A DNA stretch of 42,167 nt from Acinetobacter gandensis (GCF_001678755.1 NZ_LZDS01000009.1:1-42167), one strand, 5' to 3'. Shown: positions 17,787-27,592, numbered from the stretch's first letter. Notes: generated from the sequence alone by a model not told the origin. Numbers and translations are program-made.

Positions 17787-20429
17787 GTGACCCAGCGACT
17801 TGAACAAATTCACTCTTCTTTATCAACTACAGTCAACGAAAGCAGCACAAACAAACCGCAAGAAATTCAAACGACTTTAAAGAGCGCATTTGATCAACCA
17901 GAAATTCAGAACACGCTAACAAAAACACAATTACCACCAGAGCAACTCACACACACACCTGACCTAAAAAAAATACCAACATCTACTAAACGTATAAAAC
18001 CGCTAAATGATTTTTTAGGACAAGATCGTGCACGTGCTTCGGTTGAGGCAGGCATTGCATTGCCTTATTCCGGCTACAATATTTTTGCAGTGGGTACAGC
18101 TGGGCTTGGTAAACGCACCATGATTAAGCGTTTATTACAACAGCACGCGAAAAATATGCCAACTCCTTGTGATTGGGTATATGTCAATAATTTTAAATTT
18201 CCACGTGAACCTTTAGCCCTTCAGTTCCCAGCTGGGCAAGCTGTTAAGTTTCAAACCATGCTGCATCAAAGCTGGCAAACCATTTTAAAACAGCTTGAAC
18301 GACGCTTCACTGCTGAAACGTATCACAATCGTATTGAAATGATTCGCCAACATGCCGGTGATGAACAACATCAAGCTTTAATTGAAATTACACGTGAAGG
18401 TGAAGACCTCGATCTAAAGCTCATTTCTCAAGATGATGAACATTGTTTCGTACCTGTGCATTTGATTGATGACAAATATCAAGAAATGTCCAAAGAAGAC
18501 ATCAATGCTTTAAATAGTAAGCAGCGCGCCGAAATTGCGTCCAATATGCGTTATATGGATAAAAAACTTGAACGCTTAGGCTTACATCTTGGTGATCTAG
18601 AAGATAATGCACGTGATAAAGTTCAATTATTAAACCGTGAAATTGCTAAACAAGTGGTAATTCCACGGATTGATTTAATTCAGAATAAATTTGGATCTGT
18701 AGCAGGTTTAGAGAATTATCTTAAATTGTATGCAGACGACATTATTAGTAATGTTGAATTTGTGCTCGAGCAAGAAGAAGATGATTTTACCCCAGGTCAA
18801 TTCAATCGCATTCCTTCACGTTACCAAGCCAATATCATAGCAAGCCACAAGCCGAATGCTGGCGCACCAGTTATTTTTGAAGACTTTCCAACGCACTACA
18901 ACTTATTGGGCCATGTTGAACAACTGACTCAAAATGGCACAATTACCACGGACTTTACTTTAATCCGTCCTGGTTCATTGCATAAAGCCAATGGCGGTTT
19001 TCTTATTTTAGAAGCTGAGCAATTACTGGAACAGCCGTATGCCTGGCAAGGTTTAAAGCGTGCCTTAAAATCTGGGCAATTAAAACTTTCATCGCTTGAA
19101 CACATGCTCACTTTAACCGGTAGTATTTCAATTGAACCAGCTGCAATTGATTTAAATATCAAAGTGATATTGCTAGCTGAACCAGATATTTATTATGACA
19201 TTTTAGAGCTTGAACCTGAGTTAGGCAGTGTCTTTAAAATCCGTGCTGACTTTACAGATACATTACAACGTAATGACATTAATGAGCAGGCTTATATGCA
19301 GCTCATTGCCGATTATGTACAAACAGATAAATTATTACCATTTGACCGCAGTGCTTTGGCAGCTTTATTGACCGACTCTAGCCGTCAAGCCGAAGATCAA
19401 AGCTCTTTGTCATTACACGCCCTCACCTTGGGTGACTTAATTCGTGAAGCACATCATCACGCTGCACTTTCGGGCGACAAAATGGTGACTGAAAATCACA
19501 TCAATACCGCACTCGATCACCGTAAGTATCGCTTAGGTTATTTGCGTGAATTGTATTGGCAAGATCTCAGCCGTGGCACACAGTTAATTGAAACCAAAGG
19601 ACACCGTCTCGGACAAATTAATGCTTTGTCTGTTATTCAATATGCTGATGTTGAATTTGGTTTACCTTCTCGCCTAACCGCATCGGTATATCAAGGTGGT
19701 GGAGATATTCTCGATATCGAGCGTAGTGTTGAACTCGGTGGCTCATTACATGCCAAAGGCGTGTTATTAATGTCGAGCTTTCTTAAAGCCCACTTTGGTC
19801 GTGAACAAATCTTACATTTCTCTGCTGCCCTCGCCTTTGAACAAAGTTATGGTCAAGTCGATGGCGACAGCGCAACTGTTGCCGAACTATCTGCTTTAAT
19901 TTCTGCCATCAGCCAACTACCTATTGATCAATCATGGGCAATAACAGGCTCAATGAACCAATTGGGACAAGTACAACCGATTGGCGGCGTGAATGCAAAA
20001 ATAGAAGGCTTTTACGATGCATGCAAGTTGCAAGGTTTAACCGGCAAACAAGGCGTAATTATTCCACGTCAAAACATGCAACATCTAATGCTACGTAAAG
20101 ACGTAATCGAAGCGGTAAAACTTGGGCAATTCCACATTCATGCCATTGATACCATCGACCAAGCTTTAGAAATTTTGATGGCTCGCCCTGTGGGCACACT
20201 TGATAAAAAAGGACGTTATAGCAAAGGTTCAATTTATGCTGCTGTTATGGAGCAATTAGAATACTGGCAAGCAATTGAAGATGGAGCCGAGTTCGAGGAA
20301 GAAGAACCGAAGAAAAAGAAAAAAAAGAAGAAAGCCAAAAAAGACAAAAAGTCCAAAAAAGTAGATACTGCTAAAGAAGCTGAATCGAATGAAGAAAATA
20401 TCGATGAAGTGAGCCCTAACGCAGAATAA
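17787..20429 (+). CDS. Lon-like AAA+ protease (YcbZ/LonH-type)
   Basis: About 880 residues. After a ~60-residue variable head comes an AAA region with Walker A GTAGLGKRT (K109), an inserted helical segment, the signature NGGFLILEAEQLLEQP of the AAA_32 family, and a C-terminal Lon protease domain. The Ser-Lys dyad is S695 in GDSAT and K738 in GGVNAKIEG; the 43-residue spacing equals that of E. coli Lon. It is not classical Lon. The last ~45 residues are an acidic and poly-lysine tail (EEEEPKKKKKKKKAKKDKK). The start is uncertain: GTG 17787 has a weak GGA, TTG 17775 is the alternative. Substrates are unknown. It is divergent from ampG. Confidence 0.88.
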   Translation: MTQRLEQIHSSLSTTVNESSTNKPQEIQTTLKSAFDQPEIQNTLTKTQLPPEQLTHTPDLKKIPTSTKRIKPLNDFLGQDRARASVEAGIALPYSGYNIFAVGTAGLGKRTMIKRLLQQHAKNMPTPCDWVYVNNFKFPREPLALQFPAGQAVKFQTMLHQSWQTILKQLERRFTAETYHNRIEMIRQHAGDEQHQALIEITREGEDLDLKLISQDDEHCFVPVHLIDDKYQEMSKEDINALNSKQRAEIASNMRYMDKKLERLGLHLGDLEDNARDKVQLLNREIAKQVVIPRIDLIQNKFGSVAGLENYLKLYADDIISNVEFVLEQEEDDFTPGQFNRIPSRYQANIIASHKPNAGAPVIFEDFPTHYNLLGHVEQLTQNGTITTDFTLIRPGSLHKANGGFLILEAEQLLEQPYAWQGLKRALKSGQLKLSSLEHMLTLTGSISIEPAAIDLNIKVILLAEPDIYYDILELEPELGSVFKIRADFTDTLQRNDINEQAYMQLIADYVQTDKLLPFDRSALAALLTDSSRQAEDQSSLSLHALTLGDLIREAHHHAALSGDKMVTENHINTALDHRKYRLGYLRELYWQDLSRGTQLIETKGHRLGQINALSVIQYADVEFGLPSRLTASVYQGGGDILDIERSVELGGSLHAKGVLLMSSFLKAHFGREQILHFSAALAFEQSYGQVDGDSATVAELSALISAISQLPIDQSWAITGSMNQLGQVQPIGGVNAKIEGFYDACKLQGLTGKQGVIIPRQNMQHLMLRKDVIEAVKLGQFHIHAIDTIDQALEILMARPVGTLDKKGRYSKGSIYAAVMEQLEYWQAIEDGAEFEEEEPKKKKKKKKAKKDKKSKKVDTAKEAESNEENIDEVSPNAE

Positions 20430-20536
20430 ACTTTGAGTGGAAACAATCGTTGAGTTATTCGCCGCACAATTAAATGAAACTTAGATTGTGTCGCGAATTT
20501 TCACCTAAATTTTAAATACTTCGTATATTTGAGATA

Positions 20537-20570
20537 TAAAAAAAGCGCCTTCGAGGGCGCTATTTTTATT
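20537..20570. terminator. Terminator between the convergent lon-like and grxD genes
   Basis: Arms agcgcc (20544-20549) and ggcgct (20556-20561), with A-run left and T-rich right. It may serve both genes. Confidence 0.8.
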
Positions 20571-20606
20571 TGCATATTAGCATTTACACCTGTTGGTACA
20601 TGCTAA

Positions 20607-20948
20607 TTATGCTTCAGGAGCTGGGCTGTATTGTTCAACTAAAGGTTGTAATTCACCTTTTTGGAACATATCAAGCATAATGTCGCTACCGCCAATCAAC
20701 TCACCGTTGATCCATAATTGCGGGAAAGTCGGCCAGTTTGCAATTTGCGGGAGAGTTGCGCGAATATCTTGATTTTCAAGAATATTTACATAAGCAAACG
20801 GACGACCAATTTGACTGAGTGCTTCTACTGCACGTGCAGAGAAACCACATTGTGGAAATTGTGGAGTACCTTTCATGTAAAGTAGAACTGCATGTTTTGC
20901 AATTTGGTCACGAATTAACGCTTCTGTATCGCGTGCTTGTTCAGTCAT
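20607..20948 (-). CDS. grxD: Monothiol glutaredoxin (Grx4 type)
   Basis: A 113-residue protein with the CGFS active site (C34 in PQCGFSARAV), the mark of monothiol glutaredoxins that bind and deliver [2Fe-2S] clusters with glutathione. WPTFPQLWINGELIGGSDIM is the glutathione-binding region. The frame extends 18 codons further upstream, but ATG 20948 has GAGGA at the right distance and matches the family N-terminus, so I use it. Confidence 0.95.
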   Translation of the reverse strand: MTEQARDTEALIRDQIAKHAVLLYMKGTPQFPQCGFSARAVEALSQIGRPFAYVNILENQDIRATLPQIANWPTFPQLWINGELIGGSDIMLDMFQKGELQPLVEQYSPAPEA

Positions 20949-21146
20949 TGATATATCCTCAATAAATCTGCTTCGCATTATACCCAAAACTGAGTAAAAC
21001 AATATGACTAAAGCAATATTTCATGTTTTATTTACATTTCAGCTTTTCATTCGGGGCATATTTTGCTTATATAGACCCCTTGATGCTCATATTTAATATG
21101 GCGTCTCCTCTATATTATTTCAATCACCTGACAGATAGAGTTAGTC

Positions 21147-22358
21147 ATGAATAACATTACCCTTGCCCCTGTACAAACTGATCAACCATCACATTTGATG
21201 CCGGTATTTGGCCGCCAACCGATCAGCTTTGTCCGAGGTCAAGGTGCTCACCTGTATACAGCAGATGGCACAGAATACTTAGATGCACTTACAGGGATTG
21301 CTGTATGTGGTTTAGGTCACTCACATCCTGCTGTTACAGCGGCGATTGCTGAACAAGCTGCAACATTAATTCACACCAGTAACTTGTTTGAAGTGCCTTG
21401 GCAAACAGCTGCTGCACAAAAGTTGGCTGAAGTTGCTGGTATGGAAGAAGTGTTCTTCTCAAACAGTGGTGCAGAATCGAATGAAGGTGCAATCAAAATT
21501 GCACGTAAATTTGGTCATATGCAAGGTGTTGCAAGCCCTAAAATTATTGTTGCTGATCATTCATTCCATGGTCGTACCATGGCGACATTATCTGCGACAG
21601 GTAACAAAAAAGTTCAAGAAGGCTTTGGCCCATTGGTTGAAGGTTTTATTCGTGTACCTTTCGGTGATATTGAAGCGATTGAAGAAGCGGCGATTCACCA
21701 CCCTGACATCGTAGCGATTTTGATTGAGCCGATCCAAGGCGAAGGTGGTGTAAATACTGCTCCCCAAGGTTTTAGCTACCTCGAAGAAATTCGTCGTATC
21801 TGTAATCAGCACAACTGGTTAATGATGCTTGACGAAGTGCAAACAGGTAATGGTCGTACAGGTAAATACTTTGCATATCAACACACCAATATTGTTCCTG
21901 ACGTGCTAACTACAGCTAAAGGCCTGGGTAATGGCTTCCCTATCGGCGCAGTCATGACTCAAGGTCGTGGTGTTGGCGTTTTAACAGCGGGTAACCACGG
22001 TTCAACTTATAGCGGTACAGCATTAGGTTCACGTGTGGTTTATACCGTGATTGATACCATTCAAAAGGAAAACCTTGTTGAAAATGCTGCAAATATGGGC
22101 GCGTATCTTGTTGAGCAATTCACAGAGCAACTTGCGGAGCAAAACGTGACTGTTCGTGGTTTTGGCTTAATGGTTGGTATTGAATTACCAAAAGCTTGTG
22201 GCGAACTTGTTGCCATTGCACGTGATGAACACAAATTAATTATCAACGTAACTGCAGGTTCTGTGATTCGTTTATTGCCTACGCTGAATATTACACAAGC
22301 TGAAGCAGATAAATTGATCGAACGCATTGTGAAAATGGTAAAAAGCTTTCTAGCTTAA
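21147..22358 (+). CDS. argD: Acetylornithine/succinyldiaminopimelate aminotransferase
   Basis: A 403-residue class-III PLP aminotransferase of normal ArgD length. PLP lysine K258 lies in TTAKGLGNGFPIGA; NSGAESNEGAIKIAR and LDEVQTGNGRTG are typical of the family. ArgD transaminates N-acetylglutamate semialdehyde in arginine synthesis and often succinyl-DAP. The arginine-catabolic AstC is similar, and no ast genes are nearby, so the biosynthetic name is preferred. It is monocistronic, with a terminator 15 bp after the stop. Confidence 0.9.
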   Translation: MNNITLAPVQTDQPSHLMPVFGRQPISFVRGQGAHLYTADGTEYLDALTGIAVCGLGHSHPAVTAAIAEQAATLIHTSNLFEVPWQTAAAQKLAEVAGMEEVFFSNSGAESNEGAIKIARKFGHMQGVASPKIIVADHSFHGRTMATLSATGNKKVQEGFGPLVEGFIRVPFGDIEAIEEAAIHHPDIVAILIEPIQGEGGVNTAPQGFSYLEEIRRICNQHNWLMMLDEVQTGNGRTGKYFAYQHTNIVPDVLTTAKGLGNGFPIGAVMTQGRGVGVLTAGNHGSTYSGTALGSRVVYTVIDTIQKENLVENAANMGAYLVEQFTEQLAEQNVTVRGFGLMVGIELPKACGELVAIARDEHKLIINVTAGSVIRLLPTLNITQAEADKLIERIVKMVKSFLA

Positions 22359-22370
22359 TTATCCACGCAT

Positions 22371-22398
22371 AAAAAAGCCGCTTCTAGCGGCTTTTTTT
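22371..22398. terminator. Shared terminator argD / LysR regulator
   Basis: gccgc (22377-22381) and gcggc (22387-22391) form a short stem with A-run left and T-run right between two convergent genes. Confidence 0.85.
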
Positions 22399-22427
22399 AT
22401 TGTTATTCAATATAAGACATAGGCTAA

Positions 22428-23357
22428 TTATGATGCGTCTTGGTATACACGTCCGCCAGGTAATTGACTGAAATACTGTTTTAAAGCATCTAAGCAACGG
22501 TGGATTTTAGTCGGTTGTTGATCACGCTTACACATCACTGCATATAAGGTAAAAGATGGTAAACGCCATTCAGGTAAAACTTCGACCAAAGATCCATTTA
22601 ATAAATCTTTTTGAATATCTAAATACAAAATTCGCGCTACACCATGGCCCTGTAAGCACATAGATTTTGCAGCAAGCACATTATTGGTTGTGAAACGTGA
22701 ATTAACTTCAATATGCGTGCGCTCATGTGTAGAAACATGCTCAAAACTAAACTGCTGATAATTTTTAACCAAGTTTATATGCAGTAAATCATGATTTTGT
22801 AAGTCTTCTGGACGAGAGATGAGTGAAGTCTGATTAATATAACTCGGCGCTGCAACCAAAACCTGCTCAACATGTGCAAGTGGTACGACTTGAAGATTCT
22901 GATCCTCAATTTTCGGGCTCATACGCAGTGCAATATCAATACGACCGTCGATCAAATCGATATATTGATTATCCGCTTCCAAATGTACAGATAAGCTACG
23001 GTGTGCAGACATCCAATGTGATAACGCTGGAATCACATGATTAGCGCATAACTCAGGAGTTGAAGCAATTCGAAGCTCTCCAACTAAGTCATCACGTAAT
23101 TCATTGATGCGAATTTTACCGCGCTCTGCGGCTGATAGCATTTCTTGGCAGCTGTGAAAAAATGCTTGTCCAGCTTCAGTCAAACTTAACTTTCGAGTGG
23201 AGCGATGTAAAAGTACAACTTCCATGTCATGTTCTAATGATCTGATTTGCTGGCTCACGGCACTCGTGGTAATTCCCAACTCACGAGCTGCGCCGCTAAA
23301 CGAATTTTTTTCTACAACGCAAGCAAAGACACCCATTGCTCGAAGTTGATCTAACAT
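22428..23357 (-). CDS. LysR-family transcriptional regulator
   Basis: A 309-residue protein with an N-terminal winged helix-turn-helix (about 1-60; SFSGAARELGITTSAVSQQI is the recognition region) and a C-terminal LysR substrate-binding domain. It resembles the CrgA-like subgroup. GAGGGAAA precedes the ATG. It is convergent with argD and followed upstream by the nlpD-like gene on the same strand, so no target is evident from position. The ligand is unknown. Confidence 0.9.
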   Translation of the reverse strand: MLDQLRAMGVFACVVEKNSFSGAARELGITTSAVSQQIRSLEHDMEVVLLHRSTRKLSLTEAGQAFFHSCQEMLSAAERGKIRINELRDDLVGELRIASTPELCANHVIPALSHWMSAHRSLSVHLEADNQYIDLIDGRIDIALRMSPKIEDQNLQVVPLAHVEQVLVAAPSYINQTSLISRPEDLQNHDLLHINLVKNYQQFSFEHVSTHERTHIEVNSRFTTNNVLAAKSMCLQGHGVARILYLDIQKDLLNGSLVEVLPEWRLPSFTLYAVMCKRDQQPTKIHRCLDALKQYFSQLPGGRVYQDAS

Positions 23358-23449
23358 AAATTTCCCTCATAAACTTATGAGAAGCTTCATCTCTTGATAA
23401 AAGCAACTCATTGTATTATACGGGGATATTTTGCTTTTGCATTAGTTAT

Positions 23450-24280
23450 TTAATTATTTGGTAAAACACTAGTCGGATTAATTGGTTTACCGTCTAAACG
23501 AACTTGAAACTCAAGCATAGTACGGTTTGTACCTGAAGATCCCATTTCACCAATTTGTTGTCCGGCTTTAACAGTTTCTCCACTTTTCACGTTCATTTTA
23601 CTGTTATGAGCATAAGCCGTAATATAGCCATTAATGTGTTTTACTAAAATTAGATTACCGTATTCTTTCAAACCATCAGCGGCATAAACCACTTGACCAT
23701 CTGCCGCCGCAAAAATAGCATCCCCCACATTACCAGCATAACGTGTTCCCTTCACATTTGAAGCTAAATTGTAGCCTTGGAGCACAGTAGGTCGTGCAAC
23801 TGGACTTACCCAACGTAAACTTGATGAAGTAACAGCAGGCGTTGGTACTGGTGTACGTGTCACAGTTGGTGGTGTCGTTTTTGCAGGAACAACAGGTGCA
23901 TTTTGTGTTGGTAAAGCAATCGTTTGTCGCTGAATAGGTGCAGCTTGTGTCATCGCCTGTGTCGAGGTCGTCCGACGTGCACCACCATTTTTAAGGCGAA
24001 TTGATTGTCCAACATAGATACGATAAGGCTGCGCAATGTCATTCATTTCAGCAATAGAGATATAGCTCAGACCATAACGTGCTGCAATGCCACTTAAGGT
24101 ATCACCCGAGCGGACAGTATAATAATCTGGCGCTGTCGCATAACGGGTCGCATTATTAATTTGTGGCTTTGACGCACAACCTGTCATAACAACAGTCGTA
24201 ACAACAGCAGCAGATAAAACAATCGTCTTAAACAATGCTGCAGGAGCGGCAATAACGCGATCTTGTGACACCAGGGACAT
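23450..24280 (-). CDS. nlpD: NlpD-like LysM/LytM lipoprotein
   Basis: About 276 residues. It has a signal peptide with the lipobox VMTGC (lipoprotein), a LysM repeat (YYTVRSGDTLSGIAARYGLS), a Pro/Thr-rich linker and a C-terminal LytM/M23 domain. The usual zinc motif HxxxD is absent (VKGTRYAG at that place), as in E. coli NlpD, so it is likely an activator of an amidase such as AmiC rather than an enzyme. It sits next to surE, as nlpD often does. GTG and ATG codons crowd the start; I use ATG 24280, which sits best behind GAGGA. Confidence 0.85.
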   Translation of the reverse strand: MSLVSQDRVIAAPAALFKTIVLSAAVVTTVVMTGCASKPQINNATRYATAPDYYTVRSGDTLSGIAARYGLSYISIAEMNDIAQPYRIYVGQSIRLKNGGARRTTSTQAMTQAAPIQRQTIALPTQNAPVVPAKTTPPTVTRTPVPTPAVTSSSLRWVSPVARPTVLQGYNLASNVKGTRYAGNVGDAIFAAADGQVVYAADGLKEYGNLILVKHINGYITAYAHNSKMNVKSGETVKAGQQIGEMGSSGTNRTMLEFQVRLDGKPINPTSVLPNN

Positions 24281-24398
24281 CATCTTCCTCACTAATAATT
24301 CGAAATAATATAGTCATTATGAATGGGCTAAGATTAGCAAAAAACCGTAGCAAAATAGTGACGGCTTTGCCAATTTCACAAAGTTATAACATTAATAC

Positions 24399-25172
24399 TT
24401 ACAATTTAGAAAACTCTGCATGCAAGTTATTCAAAATCTCGTAGTTTGTAGCGTCCATTTGTATAGGGGTTACACTGACATAGCCATTTGCGACTGCAAA
24501 AAAGTCTGACTCAATATCAGTTAGACCTTTTTTCGGCTCTGCAACTGCCTCTCCTGCTAAACCAATCCAATAAACTTGGCGACCTCGAGGGTCAACATGA
24601 CTAGTAATTGGCTTAGACTGTAAACGGCGACCTTGATAAGTCACTTTAGTGCCTTTCAATTCAGCCACGTCAGGAATATTGACATTGAAAATATGTCGTG
24701 GCGGTAAATTCACCAATCCACCTGCAATAAAGTCATGCACCCATTTCGCAGCAACAGCATAATCTTGAGGATTGTTATAGCTGCGTACATTCGGCCCGGC
24801 AAATGACACTGCTATAGCAGGTTGTTTCATCAAACGCCCTTCAAATGCAGCACCTACTGTACCTGAGTACAGAACATCGTCACCTAAATTTGCACCACTA
24901 TTAATACCACTAACGACGAGATCGAATTCAAAGTCGAATAAACCATTCATGGATAAATAGACACAGTCAGCAGGTGTACCATTGACAGCCCACATATCTG
25001 GAGCAATTTCGACAGGTCGTAAAGGACGATCAAGTGTTAAGGCACTTGAAAAACCACTACGTTCACTTTCAGGTGCAACAATCACAACACGACCCAAAGG
25101 ACGCAATGCGTGTGCAAGTGCTTGGATACCGGGAGCAAAAACGCCATCATCGTTGGCAATTAATATATTCAC
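24399..25172 (-). CDS. surE: 5'/3'-nucleotidase SurE
   Basis: A 257-residue protein with the SurE motifs [10 protein letters not shown] near the N-terminus, NGTPADC and [20 protein letters not shown], which build the metal site. SurE dephosphorylates nucleoside monophosphates and aids stationary-phase survival. I place the start at GTG 25172, giving [10 protein letters not shown] as in other SurE proteins; TTG 25178 is an alternative. NlpD-like gene follows on the same strand 106 bp downstream. Confidence 0.95.
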   Translation of the reverse strand: MNILIANDDGVFAPGIQALAHALRPLGRVVIVAPESERSGFSSALTLDRPLRPVEIAPDMWAVNGTPADCVYLSMNGLFDFEFDLVVSGINSGANLGDDVLYSGTVGAAFEGRLMKQPAIAVSFAGPNVRSYNNPQDYAVAAKWVHDFIAGGLVNLPPRHIFNVNIPDVAELKGTKVTYQGRRLQSKPITSHVDPRGRQVYWIGLAGEAVAEPKKGLTDIESDFFAVANGYVSVTPIQMDATNYEILNNLHAEFSKL

Positions 25173-25282
25173 TGACAAATTCCGTTACTGTTTTAAAATG
25201 ACTCGCAAGAACATTTTATTGAAATATATGAATAATTATATATATTTACTTTTTAACATCCAGCATAAATATGTGAATACAA

Positions 25283-25657
25283 ATGATTAAAACGATTGCA
25301 TTACGGGGCATCTTGGGTTTAGGTTTGGCTGCATTGTTATCTCAAGCAGTCATTGCTGACGATGGCTTTACTCAAGATGAAGCAAATACCATCGTGAAAG
25401 AAGATATTGCATCGGCTCAAGTCATGGCAGAAGTTTGTCCTGCATTGATTGGTAAAAATGCTAAATTTGATACAAACATCACTACATTAACCCAATCTTA
25501 TCTTGCTGATTATTCTGATAAGTCAATGACTTTAGCTAAATTACAAGCAGATTCAGAATACAAATCAGTACTTGAAGAAGCGCGTCAAGCTGCAAAAGAA
25601 ACGGATAAAAGTGAACAAAAGTCAGTATGTGACGATGTTTTAAATTACGAAGCTTAA
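25283..25657 (+). CDS. Secreted protein of unknown function, paralogue A
   Basis: A 124-residue protein with a clear signal peptide (cleavage probably after AVIA). The mature part is helical and charged, with AEVCPALI and the C-terminal KSVCDDVLNY holding its two cysteines. It resembles the next gene (25872): both share 'xEVCPxL', a charged middle with a KxxxEAxxxAK stretch and a Cys near the end. I believe this corresponds to a small Moraxellaceae-restricted family of unknown function, but I cannot confirm it here. A strong terminator follows. Confidence 0.75.
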   Translation: MIKTIALRGILGLGLAALLSQAVIADDGFTQDEANTIVKEDIASAQVMAEVCPALIGKNAKFDTNITTLTQSYLADYSDKSMTLAKLQADSEYKSVLEEARQAAKETDKSEQKSVCDDVLNYEA

Positions 25658-25721
25658 TTCAGCTTTGATCAAACATTTCATTTACCTATAATTTATAAAT
25701 TAAGTGTAATGATGTTGCTAT

Positions 25722-25755
25722 AAAAGGATGAAGCAAACACTTCATCCTTTTTTCT
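25722..25755 (+). terminator. Terminator after paralogue A
   Basis: A 12-bp perfect stem aaaaggatgaag / cttcatcctttt with a 6-base loop and T-run. It lies inside the longest reading frame of the next gene, which shows that frame must start later. Confidence 0.9.
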
Positions 25756-25871
25756 TTCACAATTCACCACTTTCTCAACAGCTTCAATACAATTTTCTAC
25801 TGATTCATAATCAATTTAAGATTAAGCTAAGTCTATTATTTTTATCGCTTTTAAGATTTCAGGTTATTTTA

Positions 25872-26258
25872 ATGAAACATACTTTTATTCAATCTCTTTG
25901 TGCCCTTAGTCTTTCTGCTTTTGCTTTTACAGCAATGAGCGCTCATGCAGCAGATGAAAAAATTGAAGTAACACCAACCCCAGCAGTTACAAATCAAGAA
26001 CTTGCTGCGATTTATGTTCTTTCTGAAGTTTGTCCAAAATTAGTCGATGACAAAGATCAAAACAAATTTAATGCCGGTTATGCAAAATTAGCCAAAGAAT
26101 ATATGCCAAAAGAAAAGAACGCTGTTACAGCTTTAGAACAACTGAGTAAACAGAAAAGTTTTAAAGAAGCTTTAAAGGAAGCCAAGTCCGATGCGAAAAA
26201 AGCTGGCGACAAGAAAAACGGCGAAATTTGCAAAGAACTTACCGCTTACAGTAAATAA
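25872..26258 (+). CDS. Secreted protein of unknown function, paralogue B
   Basis: A 128-residue protein with signal peptide ending near MSAHAAD. The mature part is lysine-rich and helical, with SEVCPKLVDD and EICKELTAY carrying the cysteines. It shares the layout of the upstream gene (25283), so the two are probably tandem duplicates. I use ATG 25872, where the signal peptide begins and AGG lies upstream; the longer open frame runs through a terminator and is not credible. Confidence 0.75.
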   Translation: MKHTFIQSLCALSLSAFAFTAMSAHAADEKIEVTPTPAVTNQELAAIYVLSEVCPKLVDDKDQNKFNAGYAKLAKEYMPKEKNAVTALEQLSKQKSFKEALKEAKSDAKKAGDKKNGEICKELTAYSK

Positions 26259-26310
26259 TACCAATTGGTTACAATACTTTTAAAATAAGCTCTAACACCC
26301 CATAGAAGTC

Positions 26311-26345
26311 AGCCTAGCTTTGTCCTAAAATGCTAGGCTCTTTGT
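26311..26345 (+). terminator. Hairpin after paralogue B
   Basis: Arms agcctagc (26311-26318) and gctaggct (26332-26339) with a short T-containing tail. A plausible weak terminator ahead of dacC. Confidence 0.5.
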
Positions 26346-26376
26346 GCTTATACCTAAGTTATTGGAACCACCCAGA

Positions 26377-27525
26377 ATGACCCGAAAAACTGCCCTTGCT
26401 GCATTGCTATTAGCACCTAGCTTCTCATTTGCGGCAACCGTCTTATCTGCACCTCCAGAATTGAATAATAAATCTTATGTGCTGATGGACTATGAAACAG
26501 GGCAAATCCTTGCTTCTAAAAATGAAAACGAAAAATTAGCTCCTGCTTCAATGACAAAAATGATGACAAGTTACATCATTGAACAAAAGTTATTGAGTGG
26601 TGAACTGACTGAAGATGAAAAAGTACGTATGAATGAGTCTGCTTGGTGCCGCGGTAGCAGCTCTGAGTCTTGTATGTATGTACCTTTAAATGGCACAGCA
26701 ACTGCATTAGAAATGTTGCGTGGCATTATTATTCAGTCAGGTAACGACGCTTCTAAAGCAATGGCTGAACATATTGCTGGCAATGAGGGTACTTTTGCCC
26801 ACATGATGAACCAAGAGGCAAAACGTATCGGCATGGTGAATACTCAATTCATTAATGCAACAGGTATGCCTGCTGAAGGTCATCTCTCTACTGCTAAAGA
26901 TATGGCTGTTCTTGCACAGCACATCATCCATGACAGTTCAAAATATTATCCAATCTACTCAGAAAAAGAATTTACGTTTAACGGAATTAAACAAGGCAAC
27001 CGTAATGCCCTACTTTATACCGACCCAAGTGTAGATGGTTTAAAAACTGGTCATACCGATGAAGCGGGCTATTGCTTAACAACGTCTGCTAAACGTGGTC
27101 CACTTCGTTTGATCTCTGTGATCTTCGGTGCGCCGAGCATGAATGAACGTGCGTCTCAAACACGTGAAATTTTAGCTTGGGGTTATGCAAATTTTGAAAC
27201 TGTAAAAGTTCAACCTGCTAAACAAGTTTTGGCTAAAGCAAAAGTTTGGTACGGTAAAGACAATGAAGTTCAAATTGGTCTTGCTGAAAACTTTAACGTG
27301 ACCATGCCTAAAGGCGAAGCAAACGCGATTAAAACTCAATTGGTTGTTCAACCAAAATTGACTGCTCCTTTAAAACAAGGTCAAGTTGTGGGTAAATACG
27401 TTGCGACACTCAACGGCAAAGTGATTGCTGAAAAACCACTTGTTGCTCTACAAAATATTGAAGAAGCTGGTTTCTTTGCCAAAATGATTGATCACATCAA
27501 ACAGTTTTTTAGCAACTTATTCTAA
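26377..27525 (+). CDS. dacC: D-alanyl-D-alanine carboxypeptidase (PBP5/6 type)
   Basis: A 382-residue low-molecular-weight penicillin-binding protein. Signal peptide, then the S11-family motifs SMTK (S58, K61), SGN (S121) and KTG (K223), a beta-rich C-terminal domain and a terminal amphipathic helix (FFAKMIDHIKQFFSNLF) for membrane attachment. It trims the terminal D-Ala of stem peptides. The start is ATG 26377; an upstream GTG frame exists but lacks a good site. dacA and dacC names are both used for this gene. Confidence 0.92.
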   Translation: MTRKTALAALLLAPSFSFAATVLSAPPELNNKSYVLMDYETGQILASKNENEKLAPASMTKMMTSYIIEQKLLSGELTEDEKVRMNESAWCRGSSSESCMYVPLNGTATALEMLRGIIIQSGNDASKAMAEHIAGNEGTFAHMMNQEAKRIGMVNTQFINATGMPAEGHLSTAKDMAVLAQHIIHDSSKYYPIYSEKEFTFNGIKQGNRNALLYTDPSVDGLKTGHTDEAGYCLTTSAKRGPLRLISVIFGAPSMNERASQTREILAWGYANFETVKVQPAKQVLAKAKVWYGKDNEVQIGLAENFNVTMPKGEANAIKTQLVVQPKLTAPLKQGQVVGKYVATLNGKVIAEKPLVALQNIEEAGFFAKMIDHIKQFFSNLF

Positions 27526-27558
27526 GTTTTAAACACATTTAAAATTTAAGACTAAAGT

Positions 27559-27592
27559 GAAGGCATCCATATTTCGGTATGGGTGCTTTTTT
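27559..27592 (+). terminator. Terminator after dacC
   Basis: gcatccata and tatgggtgc pair (G-T allowed) around tttcgg, followed by six T. Confidence 0.85.

Noticed and set aside
25728..25871. 48-codon N-terminal extension of the second secreted paralogue
   Set aside because: It begins inside a strong terminator and would mask the signal peptide; ATG 25872 is far better.
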